38,058 nucleotides of DNA from Candidatus Nitrosopumilus sp. Its GTDB lineage: Archaea; Thermoproteota; Nitrososphaeria; Nitrososphaerales; Nitrosopumilaceae. Every line of letters begins with the position of its first letter. Positions within the stretch are counted from its first letter, which is position 1. The notes beneath the pieces are model-generated. The model did not search any database, was not told where the DNA came from, and saw only the letters and a program-made list of their open reading frames with translations. Made by a program: the position numbers and the translations under genes. The DNA is taken from contig JAJETY010000013.1 of assembly GCA_021268355.1 (NCBI GenBank), positions 1 through 38,058 of the forward strand, given 5' to 3'. Positions 16,838 to 25,321 of the stretch are shown in pieces.

Positions 16838-17813
16838 AATCGTCTAAAGAGTTTTCAATCAATGGTTGTGCACTTATTCCTAGTTTTTTCTTTAGATGTT
16901 CAGCAAATTCTTCAACAAACCCATGAATTGTGTAAACTTGTTCAGCACCAGATTCTTTTACCAAATTTACAAGTTCATCAAAATCACAATGATCACTCAT
17001 AGGAATGGAATAATCAGTTCTCCTTCCAAATGAGAATTTTGTCGACTGAGCCCAACCGCTAAATCCAATTGTTACTGCACCATATTTCGATTTCATGTCT
17101 TGAACGAATTTATTTTTTCCAGACATCATTGGTGCCACCATTATCCAGGGTTTTTTGTCTAAGAGTCCCATTTTTTGAGCCTCAGAGTGACCAATTCCTT
17201 CTTTCAAATCAACCCCAAATTTCTGATGAAGTGTATTCATTTGTTTTACAGAATCATGAAAGTAAAGAGGTCCCCAGTGTCCAAAGAGTTGAGTAATTGT
17301 TTGTGCCTTTCCTAACTGATACCCCATCAAAATTACAGGAATGCCTTTACCATACAGTTCTGAAATTAATTCATTTACCTGTTTTTGGATTACATCCATT
17401 TTAGGAAAAATAAACTCTGGTAAACCAAATGTGCATTCTGTAATCAGTGTCTTGCATTTGGGGACTTTGGCTCCTTGAAGAAATCCTCGGTCTCTAGTGC
17501 AAATATCTCCGGTGTAAAAGATGTCATCAAAAAGTAGTCCTTTTGCTCCAAGAATATGACCGCTATCAATTAGTGAAAAATCTTCAAATAACTCAATATG
17601 ATTTTCCATTTTAAATCCGCGAAGATTCGCAATTTCATTTGTTTCAATAGATGCTAGAATGGTTCCACCATTTTTTGAAGGAAGGTGGTCAGAGTGAGCA
17701 TGTGATACGAAATTGATACTAGATGCATCAGCAGTTTTTGGATCTAGACAAACCCGAAGATCACCAACCTCACACAGGATACCGTTTTTTGTCATCCTGA
17801 CTTTTCTAGGCAA
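16830..17813 (-). CDS. Metallo-beta-lactamase-fold nuclease (mRNA 3'-end processing type)
   Basis: The motif I metal site is NFVSHAHSDHLP; GHILGAKGLL, FYTGDICTRDRGFLQG and the late SDHCDFDEL motif follow. These are hallmarks of the CPSF73/SNM1-like 'exonuclease' branch found in archaea. No KH domain is present, so it is distinct from the long archaeal aCPSF1. At 327 aa it is a compact version. The TTG at 17813 is preferred by the AT box ~27 nt upstream; an ATG at 17795 would remove six residues. RNA or DNA as substrate remains open. Confidence 0.85.
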   Translation of the reverse strand: MPRKVRMTKNGILCEVGDLRVCLDPKTADASSINFVSHAHSDHLPSKNGGTILASIETNEIANLRGFKMENHIELFEDFSLIDSGHILGAKGLLFDDIFYTGDICTRDRGFLQGAKVPKCKTLITECTFGLPEFIFPKMDVIQKQVNELISELYGKGIPVILMGYQLGKAQTITQLFGHWGPLYFHDSVKQMNTLHQKFGVDLKEGIGHSEAQKMGLLDKKPWIMVAPMMSGKNKFVQDMKSKYGAVTIGFSGWAQSTKFSFGRRTDYSIPMSDHCDFDELVNLVKESGAEQVYTIHGFVEEFAEHLKKKLGISAQPLIENSLDDFT

Positions 17814-17834
17814 TGAAACTCAAGAAAATAAGAT

Positions 17835-17845
17835 TTGATATAAAT
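17835..17845. promoter_or_regulatory. AT box between the divergent nuclease and purN
   Basis: TTGATATAAAT lies ~27 nt before the minus-strand TTG at 17813 and ~31 nt before the plus-strand TTG at 17872. It reads TTTATATC on the other strand, so it could serve both genes. Confidence 0.45.
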
Positions 17846-17871
17846 TGCAGGTTTGATCCAGTATTGACTAG

Positions 17872-18489
17872 TTGCTAAATCTTGGAATTTTAATCTCAGG
17901 TCGCGGGAGCAACATGGAATCCATCTTAAAATCAATTAAGAAAAAAAAGATCCCAATCAATCCATCAGTTGTTATCTCAAACAAACCAGATGCAAAGGGA
18001 TTAGAAATTGCACAGAAACTGGGAATTCAAATTGAAATTGTGGAAAGTAAAGGGTTCAAAGGAACTAGGGCAGAATATGATGAAAAAATAATTACAGTTT
18101 TGACAAAACACGGAGTCACGCCTAAAAATGGACTGGTTTGTTTAGCAGGATTTATGAGAATAATCAGCCCTGAATTTGTCAAAAAATACAAGAATAGAAT
18201 AATCAACATTCATCCTGCATTATTACCAGCATTTCCAGGTCTTGATGCACAAAAACAGGCATTAGAATATGGGGCAAAATTCTCAGGTTGCACCGTACAT
18301 TTTGTTGATGCTGGAATGGACACAGGTCCCGTGATAATTCAGTCAGTAGTCAAAGTAAAAGATAACGATTCAGAGTCATCATTATCAAAGAGAATCCTAA
18401 AAGAAGAACACAGAATTTATCCAGAAGCAGTGAATCTTTTTGCAAGAAAAAAGATCAAGGTCAAGGGTCGCAGAACTATTATCAGTTAA
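17872..18489 (+). CDS. purN: Phosphoribosylglycinamide formyltransferase
   Basis: Transfers formyl from 10-formyl-tetrahydrofolate to GAR in purine synthesis. The N-terminal substrate loop is SGRGSNMES (9-17). The catalytic set is Asn112, His114 (INIHPALLPAFPG) and Asp150 (GMDTGPV). The length of 205 aa is normal. The start is TTG, supported by the TATA-like box upstream. With folD, the 5-formyl-THF cyclo-ligase and purD within 4 kb, it marks a purine/C1 cluster on both strands, and its folate-type donor implies a tetrahydrofolate or modified folate pool. Confidence 0.95.
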   Translation: MLNLGILISGRGSNMESILKSIKKKKIPINPSVVISNKPDAKGLEIAQKLGIQIEIVESKGFKGTRAEYDEKIITVLTKHGVTPKNGLVCLAGFMRIISPEFVKKYKNRIINIHPALLPAFPGLDAQKQALEYGAKFSGCTVHFVDAGMDTGPVIIQSVVKVKDNDSESSLSKRILKEEHRIYPEAVNLFARKKIKVKGRRTIIS

Positions 18490-18806
18490 GAGTCTGGCCC
18501 CCCAAAGAAATACAGAACTTTGAGTTCTTTGGAATTTCCATGAAAAAAATGTTCAACATCTTTTGCAACAAAAAATAATTTGTCTTTAGAAACTTTGTAA
18601 TCTTTATCTCTAATTTTTAAAAATCCATCTCCAGATAATACATAATACACCTCATCACTTTCATGAGGAGTTTGAGTATCTTCTTCTCCGGGTTGAAGAA
18701 CTAAAACTCCTGCAGCCAAAGAATTTCGGTTGATAAAAGTGTGAAAATAATCGCTGCCATTTTTGATTTTTTCTAGATAAGTGTTTAAATCAAATTCTAG
18801 TTTCAA
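18486..18806 (-). CDS. Small cupin-domain protein
   Basis: Single cupin barrel. Motif 1 region is LQPGEEDTQTPHESDEVYYVLSG (His and Glu ligands of the type G(X)5HXH(X)3-4E, with one His weakly conserved), and motif 2 is VAKDVEHFF. Function is unknown; such stand-alone cupins are often metal-dependent or storage-type. The longest frame begins at an ATG at 18851 and overlaps the upstream gene by 44 nt. A TTG at 18806 lies 1 nt after that gene's stop and gives a 106-aa protein, which I prefer. Probably co-transcribed with the ABM-domain gene. Confidence 0.75.
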   Translation of the reverse strand: MKLEFDLNTYLEKIKNGSDYFHTFINRNSLAAGVLVLQPGEEDTQTPHESDEVYYVLSGDGFLKIRDKDYKVSKDKLFFVAKDVEHFFHGNSKELKVLYFFGGPDS

Positions 18807-18807
18807 T

Positions 18808-19092
18808 TTATTCAGCAGCCACAGTGTATGTTTTTCTTTGTGGTGGTTCACTCATGTATGAATGTCCCTGAGGATGTAGTTTTTCATGTTCAGGACTGTT
18901 ATGCATTTGGATGAATGTCTCCTTGCTCTCATGTTCTACAACAATTCTGCAACTTCCATCAGGAGATTTTAGAAACTTTCTAGATTTGAATCCGGGGAAT
19001 TTTGCAAGAACTTTGTTTGATTCTGAAAACCAGTTTTTAAAATCCTCTTCAGCGCCATCTTTGAGTTTAATGTCGGCTATCATTACGAACAT
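18808..19092 (-). CDS. Antibiotic biosynthesis monooxygenase (ABM)-domain protein
   Basis: Dimeric alpha-beta barrel: MFVMIADIKLKDGAEEDFKN, VLAKFPGFKSRKFLKSPDG, RIVVEHESKETFIQMHNSPEH. The pattern matches ABM/YgiN-like proteins, which include haem-degrading and quinol-oxidising enzymes as well as members of unknown role. The frame is open to 19152, but the ATG pair at 19092/19083 begins the fold and has a TTTAAT-type box ~26 nt upstream. It is followed directly by the cupin gene. Confidence 0.72.
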   Translation of the reverse strand: MFVMIADIKLKDGAEEDFKNWFSESNKVLAKFPGFKSRKFLKSPDGSCRIVVEHESKETFIQMHNSPEHEKLHPQGHSYMSEPPQRKTYTVAAE

Positions 19093-19155
19093 GTTTTGAA
19101 TAGAAAAAATGACATTAAATTTCTTTTCAACGATTAAAGCATGAAATTCCAAGAA

Positions 19156-19164
19156 TTAAATATC
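19156..19164 (+). promoter_or_regulatory. TATA-like box for folD
   Basis: TTAAATATC is centred ~24 nt before the folD ATG at 19184, which predicts a leaderless folD-cyclo-ligase transcript. Confidence 0.45.
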
Positions 19165-19183
19165 TACAAATCAAAAACTATCC

Positions 19184-20047
19184 ATGACAGGTACTAAGAT
19201 TGACGGCAAAATTATTGCACAATCAGTCAAAGACAGGGTAAAAAAGGCCGTTGTAGAGTTGAATACTCAAGGTATCAAACCATGCCTAGCAACAGTACTT
19301 GTAGGCGACAATCCAGCCTCAGCCACGTATGTTAGAAACAAGCACAAAGCATGTGAAGAGGTAGGAATTACAACTAAAGATCACAAGCTTGATGCAAACA
19401 CAAGTCAAGTTCAACTTAATGAGATTATTGAGAATTTGAATAATGATAATTCAGTTCATGGAATACTTGTTCAGCTTCCACTTCCAGAGCAACTAGATGA
19501 GTTTACCACCACATCTAGAATTTCACCACTCAAAGATGTTGATGGTCTAACACCACATAATGCAGGATTATTAGCTATGAAAAAAGCAGCACTCGTTGCT
19601 TGTACTCCATCAGGGGTAATGGAGATGTTTGATTTCCATGGAATTGAATTAGAGGGGAAAAATGTGGTGTTGATTAACAGAAGTAATCTGGTAGGAAAAC
19701 CACTTTATCATTTGCTGTTAGACAAAAATGCCACTGTGATCACATGCCATTCTAAAACCAAGAATTTGGAAGAGTTGTGTAAATCAGCAGATATTGTAAT
19801 AACAGCAGTCGGTGACAGAAATAAGTTCACATTAACTTCAGATATGATTAAAGATGGTGCAATTGTTATTGATGTAGCAATATCCCGATTCAAAGAAAAA
19901 CTAGTTGGTGATGCAGATTATGAAGATGTTATTCAAAAGGCATCTTTTGCAACACCTGTCCCAGGAGGAGTTGGTCCAATGACAGTTGCAATGCTTTTAA
20001 AAAATACCATCACTGCAGCATCACTGAGTAGTCAAATTGGAAAATAA
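19184..20047 (+). CDS. folD: Methylene-THF dehydrogenase/cyclohydrolase
   Basis: Bifunctional enzyme interconverting 5,10-methylene- and 10-formyl-tetrahydrofolate. The active-site stretch is ASATYVRNKHKACEEVGI (Tyr49 and Lys53). The signature HGILVQLPLPEQL, the NADP-site INRSNLVGKPL and the closing TPVPGGVGPMTVAMLLKNT are all present in 287 aa. Its last 11 nt overlap the start of the cyclo-ligase gene, so the two are coupled. It supplies the formyl donor for PurN. Confidence 0.96.
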   Translation: MTGTKIDGKIIAQSVKDRVKKAVVELNTQGIKPCLATVLVGDNPASATYVRNKHKACEEVGITTKDHKLDANTSQVQLNEIIENLNNDNSVHGILVQLPLPEQLDEFTTTSRISPLKDVDGLTPHNAGLLAMKKAALVACTPSGVMEMFDFHGIELEGKNVVLINRSNLVGKPLYHLLLDKNATVITCHSKTKNLEELCKSADIVITAVGDRNKFTLTSDMIKDGAIVIDVAISRFKEKLVGDADYEDVIQKASFATPVPGGVGPMTVAMLLKNTITAASLSSQIGK

Positions 20048-20600
20048 TCCTGAAAAAAAATCACTTCGAAATCTTCTTTTAGAAAAAAGAGACGCAACTT
20101 CATTTGATTTAATGAAAATAGCTAGTGGAAAAATTAGTAAGAGATTGAAAAAAATATCATCATTCAAGGATGCACAAAAAATTGGAATTTATTACCCAAT
20201 TGGAAGTGAGATCCTAACTCAAGATATTATTCAAGAATTACTTAGTGAAGGAAAACAAGTGTTCTTGCCCAGAATTACAGAACAAAATATTGATTTTAAG
20301 AAAATAAGTAATTTTTCAAGCCTAGAGAACGGTAGTTTTGACATAATGGAGCCAAAAATAGAGTGTGAAACAGATAACAATCTAGATGTCATTCTCGTCC
20401 CAACTATAGGGATCACTCCTAAAGGAGTTAGATTGGGGTACGGTCATGGGTTCTATGACAGGTTTCTAGCAAATCACAAAACAGTAACAATTTCTTTGAC
20501 TCTAGAAAAACAAGTTGTAAAAAATATTCCAAAATTAGAACATGATATGTTAATTGATTGGATTGTCACTGAAGATAGAATTATTGAGACTCAAAGATAG
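20037..20600 (+). CDS. 5-Formyltetrahydrofolate cyclo-ligase
   Basis: ATP-dependent conversion of 5-formyl-THF to 5,10-methenyl-THF, returning a dead-end folate to the pool. Visible blocks are LRNLLLEKRDATS at the N-terminus, IGIYYPIGSEI and VPTIGITPKGVRLGYGHGFYDRFL with the conserved GYGxGxYDR motif. The length of 187 aa is normal. It starts with TTG inside the folD end. Its 3' end overlaps the convergent purD by 10 nt. Confidence 0.93.
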   Translation: MENNPEKKSLRNLLLEKRDATSFDLMKIASGKISKRLKKISSFKDAQKIGIYYPIGSEILTQDIIQELLSEGKQVFLPRITEQNIDFKKISNFSSLENGSFDIMEPKIECETDNNLDVILVPTIGITPKGVRLGYGHGFYDRFLANHKTVTISLTLEKQVVKNIPKLEHDMLIDWIVTEDRIIETQR

Positions 20601-21853
20601 GCCATTCCTTTCTTTCCGATATCTTTTCTGCAGAATTTATGAGGCCAAGAAATCTTTTCAGATGCAGCATATGCATTTGAAATCGCAGATTCCAATGTAT
20701 CGCCTAGTGCTGTAACCCCAAGTACTCTTCCCCCATTGGAAAGAATTTTTCCATCAGTTTGTTTTGTGCCTGCATGAAATACAAAGGCATTGGAAGGTAT
20801 TGAATCAAAACCAACGATCTCTTCATTTTTTGGATAAGATTCTGGATATCCCTCAGATGCCAAAACAACGCAAACAGAATATTGGTCCTTCCAAGAAATT
20901 TCAGGCATTGAAGATAATTCACCATTTGCACTTGCTACAAAATAATCATACAAATCAAAATCCATTCTCATAGTAATGGGCTGGCATTCTGGATCACCCA
21001 TTCTAACATTATATTCTAAAACATATGGTTCATTGTCTTTTAGCATTATTCCGGCATAAAGAAAACCCTTGAATGTAATTCCCTCTTTTTTCATAGACTC
21101 TATAGTTTTATTGATAATTTTTTCTTGAATTTTTTTTGCCAAATCTTTATCAATTATTGGTGTTGGGGAATAGGCACCCATTCCTCCAGTATTGGGACCT
21201 TTATCATCATCAAAAATTCTCTTATGATCTTGGCTAGAGGCCATGGGGATTGCAATGTTACCATCTGAAAGAGCTATGTAAGAGGCCTCAATTCCATCAA
21301 TCCTCTCTTCTATGATGATTCTGTTTCCTGCATCACCAAACGTCTTTTCTGTCAAAATTGTTTGTATTGCAGATATTGCATCATCATAACCGTTGCAGAC
21401 AATCACGCCTTTTCCTGCGGCCAATCCATCTGCTTTTACTACAACATCATAGTCTAAACCCTTTACATAATCTTGAGCTTTTTGGGCATCATCGAAGATC
21501 TCAAATCGAGCTGTAGGAATATTATTTCGCTTCATGAAGTTTTTTGCCCAGATTTTACTTGATTCTAATTGTGCTGCATCCTTTGAGGGTCCAAAAATTT
21601 TAAGATTTTTTTCTTTAAACTTATCAACAATTCCTGCAGCTAATGGTGCTTCAGGTCCAACTACAGTAAAACAATTATTTTTTTGAGCAAAATCTGCCAG
21701 TCCATCTAAATCATCAACATCAATGGATACATTGTTTTTTGTACCTCCATTTCCAGGAGCAGTAAATACAGTGTCAACTTTGGAGCTTTGAGATAATTTC
21801 CATGACAATGCATGTTCCCTTCCCCCAGAACCAATTACCAATACATTGACCAA
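20591..21853 (-). CDS. purD: Phosphoribosylamine-glycine ligase
   Basis: ATP-grasp enzyme making GAR, the substrate of PurN. The N-terminal VLVIGSGGREHALSWKL, the ATP-grasp VVKADGLAAGKGVIV, the central DHKRIFDDDKGPNTGGMGAYS and the metal-binding YNVRMGDPECQP are clear. The frame is open to a TTG at 21874, but an ATTATATAAT box overlaps that point. The TTG at 21853 (MVNVLVIGSGG) lies ~26 nt from it and matches the family N-terminus, giving 420 aa. Confidence 0.95.
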   Translation of the reverse strand: MVNVLVIGSGGREHALSWKLSQSSKVDTVFTAPGNGGTKNNVSIDVDDLDGLADFAQKNNCFTVVGPEAPLAAGIVDKFKEKNLKIFGPSKDAAQLESSKIWAKNFMKRNNIPTARFEIFDDAQKAQDYVKGLDYDVVVKADGLAAGKGVIVCNGYDDAISAIQTILTEKTFGDAGNRIIIEERIDGIEASYIALSDGNIAIPMASSQDHKRIFDDDKGPNTGGMGAYSPTPIIDKDLAKKIQEKIINKTIESMKKEGITFKGFLYAGIMLKDNEPYVLEYNVRMGDPECQPITMRMDFDLYDYFVASANGELSSMPEISWKDQYSVCVVLASEGYPESYPKNEEIVGFDSIPSNAFVFHAGTKQTDGKILSNGGRVLGVTALGDTLESAISNAYAASEKISWPHKFCRKDIGKKGMAYL

Positions 21854-21874
21854 CAGAAAATATTTTTTGCTCAA

Positions 21875-21883
21875 TTATATAAT
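21875..21883 (-). promoter_or_regulatory. TATA box for purD
   Basis: The minus strand reads GGATTATATAATTG, centred ~26 nt before the TTG at 21853. It decides the purD start. Confidence 0.5.
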
Positions 21884-21908
21884 CCAAGTCTCGGAAAACC
21901 AATTTAGC

Positions 21909-21916
21909 TTTATAAT
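21909..21916 (+). promoter_or_regulatory. TATA box for ileS
   Basis: TTTATAAT is centred ~28 nt before the ileS ATG at 21940, again predicting a leaderless mRNA. Unlike two other divergent pairs here, purD and ileS each have their own box. Confidence 0.5.
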
Positions 21917-21939
21917 GCCACAGATCTACCAAAAGCCAG

Positions 21940-24900
21940 ATGGAATTATCTTCAAAATTTGATGCAAAGGCAATAGAGTCAGAAATTAAAGAATATGTAA
22001 AATCAATTGATATAGAAAAACAGATTTTTGCATCAGATAAACCTGAAAAGATAAGATTCATTGAAGGTCCTCCAACAATGAACGGAATTCCTCATGCAGG
22101 ACACCTCAGAGGAAGAGTCATCAAAGATTTGTGGTACAGATACAATACACTCCAGGGGAAAAAAATTGAATTCAATGGAGGATGGGACACTCAAGGACTC
22201 CCAGTCGAACTACAAGTAGAAAAAGAGCTCGGAGTTACTGGAGGAAAAACAGAAGCAATCAAGCAATTTGGTATTGAGAGAATTGTGTCTGAATGTAAAA
22301 AAGTTGTTGAAAAATACAACAAGACGTGGGTAGAAGTAGATGGACTACTTGGAATGTCATTTAATCATGATAAGGCATACTGGACGTTTCGAGATGAGTT
22401 TATTGAAAGAGAATGGCAAGTCCTAAAAAAAGCAAATGAGAATGGAATTTTAGAAGAGGATTTTACAGTTATCGCATATTGTCCTAGCTGTCAAACATCT
22501 CTTAGTCATGCAGAAGTTAATCAGGGGTATGAGGAAGTAAAAGACCCATCACTATACTACAAAGTAAAGCTAGTTGATGAAGATGCATTTTTGATAGTAT
22601 GGACTACAATGCCATTTACATTAGTTACAGATGCAATGGTAGGATTACAACCTGAAGAAGATTACGCATATGTGAAAGTAGAGAATGAGGTGTGGGTTGT
22701 TGGAAAAACAAGATTAGAAGAGTTTATGGCAGAAGTAAAAATTGAAGATTATAAAATTGAAAAAACTGTCAAGGGTTTAGAATTTGAAGGGAAAAAATAC
22801 ATCCATCCATTATTAGATTTAATTCCTGAATTAAAAGAGTGTTCAAATGCAGAAAACTTCCATGTAGCAGTATCAGAATCATTTGTTGATGCCAGTACAG
22901 GTAGTGGACTAGTCCATCTTTCTCCTGCAAATGGTGAAGAAGATATCAAAATTGCAAACAAAAGAAAAGTCAAAATTTTCAGCCCAATTGATGATGAAGT
23001 AAAATTCACATCTCATGCAGGAAAATATCAAGGGATGTTTGTAAGAGATGCAGACAGAACAGTTGTTGAAGATCTAAAAGAACACAACGCACTGGTAAAA
23101 ATTGGAAAAATCAAACACAAGTATCCTCTTTGTTGGAGATCTCACCATCCAATTGTTTGGCTTGCTCGTAAAGGTTGGTTTTACAAATTGGACAGACTAG
23201 ACAACAAAGCAATTGAGGCTGCTGAAAGTGTAGAGTATTATTTTGAACAACCAAAAAATAGATTCCTTGGAATTATCAAAGAAAGACATCCTTGGTGTAT
23301 TTCAAGGGAGAGAATTTGGGGATGTCCATTACCAGTTTGGACATGCGAGGAATGTAGTGAGAGAAACTGGTTTTTTTCGAGAAAGGAGATTGTTGAATCA
23401 GCAGAAAATCTTCCAGATGGTCCAGACTTTGAGCTACACAGACCATGGATTGACAACATTACAATAAAGTGTAAAAAATGCGGAAGTACGAAAACAAAGA
23501 GAGAGGAATATGTCCTAGATACTTGGCACAATAGTGGTTCTGCACCATATTCATCACTTACTGATGAAGAGTATTCAAATGAAATTCCTGCACCATTCTT
23601 TACTGAAGGAATTGATCAGACCAGAGGTTGGGCTTACACTCTATTAATTGAAAATGTGATCCTAAACAACGGACCAACCCCCCCATACAAGTCATTTTTG
23701 TTCCAAGGACACGTACTAGATGAAAAAGGAGGAAAAATGAGCAAAAGCAAGGGAAATGTTTTGGAAGGAATTCAGTTGCTAGAAAAATATCCTGCAGATT
23801 TGATCAGATTCTATTTCATGTGGAAGGCAAGTCCAATTGAACCACTTAGTTTTAGCACAGAAGAATTAATGTCTAGACCATATCAAGTAATCAACACTTT
23901 ATTCAATTTGCATTTGTATTTTAAACAAAATAGTCAGTATGACAATTTTGAAAAATCAAACACTGTAGAATGGGCAAAACAAGGGAATTTGTTGACATCG
24001 CCAGACATTTGGCTTTTATCAAAACTTCAAAAATTAATTATGAAAATTACAGATAGGAATAATTCATGCAAGTTTCATGAAGGGGCAAAAGCGATTGATG
24101 ATTTCATCATAAACAATCTAAGCCAAATTTACATTCCCATTACAAGAGGAGAGTTATGGGATGAAGATGAGGATAAAAAACAAAGAAGACTTGCAATTTA
24201 TGCAGTTTTAGGAGAGGTTCTCAAAACACTAGATATTTTGATTCATCCATTTTGCCCATTTACAAGTGAGTATCTGTATCAAACAGTGTTCGATGGAAAG
24301 AAAAGCATTCTTCTGGACAAATGGCCAGAATCCCAAGAGTCACTAATCAATGAAGAGATTGAAGAATCATTTGACATTATGAAAGATGTAGTGTCTGTCT
24401 CATCAGCTGCAAGAATGAAAGGTAAGTTGAAAAGAAGGTGGCCACTTAATGAGGCAAAAATCTGTTTAAAGAAAGGACTAAAATCAAAATTAGAATCACT
24501 CTCAGAACTTTTGCAGTCACAACTAAATGTAGAAAAATTCACAATTATTGAAAACGAAAAAGAATCAGGATTGGAACAAATTTTAGAGTTAAAACAATTA
24601 GGATTGCCTGCAAAACCAATAATTGATTTGGAGCGAAAAAGAATTGGTCCAAAAGCAAAACAACACATGGGAAAACTAGTTTCCAAGTTTTCTGAAACAA
24701 ATCCCGAAGACATTATTTCGTCATTGCAAAAATATTCAAAATTTGATTTTGATATTGATGGAGAAATCATCTCACTTGATAGTGAAGATTTCGTTGTAGA
24801 TTTTGATGCAGAAGAAAATTTTGCAGTATCAAAAAGAGATGATTACATAGTTTTCATATCCACTTTAAGAAACAAAGAGATGATGGCAAAGGGATTGATC

Positions 24901-25137
24901 AAAGATGTGGCAAGAAGATTACAAACATTGAGAAAAGAGAGAGGGTACAACCCTACGGATGTTTTAGGAGTTGCATCAATTTTAGATCTAGATGAAGAAT
25001 CATTAGAAATGATCAAAGAGAAATCCGAAGACCTTGCGTTCCTGGTCAGAGTAAAACAAGTAAACTTTACAGAATCATGTAAAGAATACAAAGATGATGA
25101 TATCGACGGTCAGAAGATTAGAATCTCCGTAGAGTGA
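21940..25137 (+). CDS. ileS: Isoleucyl-tRNA synthetase
   Basis: Class I synthetase charging tRNA-Ile. The HIGH-type motif is PPTMNGIPHAGH (His52-His55) and the KMSKS loop is at 599-603 (GKMSKSKGN). The editing domain between them contains WTTMPFTLVTDAMVG. Cys pairs (CPSCQ, CEECSERNW, CKKCG) are zinc-site candidates. The 1065-residue length and C-terminal extension fit the archaeal/eukaryotic-like type. Phe- and Trp-containing DTWHNSGSAPYSSL is the usual Rossmann-fold marker. No anomalies are seen. Confidence 0.97.
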   Translation: MELSSKFDAKAIESEIKEYVKSIDIEKQIFASDKPEKIRFIEGPPTMNGIPHAGHLRGRVIKDLWYRYNTLQGKKIEFNGGWDTQGLPVELQVEKELGVTGGKTEAIKQFGIERIVSECKKVVEKYNKTWVEVDGLLGMSFNHDKAYWTFRDEFIEREWQVLKKANENGILEEDFTVIAYCPSCQTSLSHAEVNQGYEEVKDPSLYYKVKLVDEDAFLIVWTTMPFTLVTDAMVGLQPEEDYAYVKVENEVWVVGKTRLEEFMAEVKIEDYKIEKTVKGLEFEGKKYIHPLLDLIPELKECSNAENFHVAVSESFVDASTGSGLVHLSPANGEEDIKIANKRKVKIFSPIDDEVKFTSHAGKYQGMFVRDADRTVVEDLKEHNALVKIGKIKHKYPLCWRSHHPIVWLARKGWFYKLDRLDNKAIEAAESVEYYFEQPKNRFLGIIKERHPWCISRERIWGCPLPVWTCEECSERNWFFSRKEIVESAENLPDGPDFELHRPWIDNITIKCKKCGSTKTKREEYVLDTWHNSGSAPYSSLTDEEYSNEIPAPFFTEGIDQTRGWAYTLLIENVILNNGPTPPYKSFLFQGHVLDEKGGKMSKSKGNVLEGIQLLEKYPADLIRFYFMWKASPIEPLSFSTEELMSRPYQVINTLFNLHLYFKQNSQYDNFEKSNTVEWAKQGNLLTSPDIWLLSKLQKLIMKITDRNNSCKFHEGAKAIDDFIINNLSQIYIPITRGELWDEDEDKKQRRLAIYAVLGEVLKTLDILIHPFCPFTSEYLYQTVFDGKKSILLDKWPESQESLINEEIEESFDIMKDVVSVSSAARMKGKLKRRWPLNEAKICLKKGLKSKLESLSELLQSQLNVEKFTIIENEKESGLEQILELKQLGLPAKPIIDLERKRIGPKAKQHMGKLVSKFSETNPEDIISSLQKYSKFDFDIDGEIISLDSEDFVVDFDAEENFAVSKRDDYIVFISTLRNKEMMAKGLIKDVARRLQTLRKERGYNPTDVLGVASILDLDEESLEMIKEKSEDLAFLVRVKQVNFTESCKEYKDDDIDGQKIRISVE

Positions 25138-25200
25138 TTTTTTAAAATTTGATTGCAGTGCAAACTCACTTTTTATTAGTAAAAATTCAAAAATAATTCA

Positions 25201-25275
25201 TATTCCAGAAGAGGTTGGCCATTAGGTCCCCAACCATATTCTCCCACCTCTTCTGAGAAATTTTATTTTATATTC
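25201..25275 (+). ncRNA. Candidate structured RNA or hairpin terminator after ileS
   Basis: A perfect 10-bp inverted repeat, CAGAAGAGGT (25206-25215) and ACCTCTTCTG (25246-25255), encloses a 30-nt loop. The loop carries an alternative pairing GGTTGG (25213-25218) with CCAACC (25230-25235). It is much richer in GC than the surrounding spacer. TTTTTATTAG at ~25170-25179 would start a transcript near 25201, and T-rich sequence from 25261 could end it. It may be a small RNA of ~70 nt or a 3' structure of the ileS mRNA. No match to a known RNA family is recognised. Confidence 0.35.
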
Positions 25276-25291
25276 AAATTTTATGAATAGC

Positions 25292-25298
25292 TTTTTAT
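25292..25298 (+). promoter_or_regulatory. TATA-like box for the Dps-like gene
   Basis: TTTTTAT is centred ~27 nt before the ATG at 25322, fitting a leaderless start at GTG 25316 or ATG 25322. Confidence 0.4.
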
Positions 25299-25321
25299 CA
25301 TAACCATAAAGTACTGTGACA

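Noticed and set aside
21774-22061. 95-aa minus-strand ORF across the purD-ileS spacer
   Set aside because: It runs antisense through the 5' ends of two certain genes and their promoters and has no protein-like features.
24279-24770. 163-aa minus-strand ORF inside ileS
   Set aside because: Antisense to the conserved ileS coding frame; Ser/Phe-rich composition is typical of a shadow.
25180-25272. Minus-strand short ORF (QKRWENMVGDLMANLFWNMN) through the hairpin after ileS
   Set aside because: The open frame is short, without a suitable start or promoter, and its codons coincide with the inverted repeat; an RNA structure explains the conservation-like GC content better.
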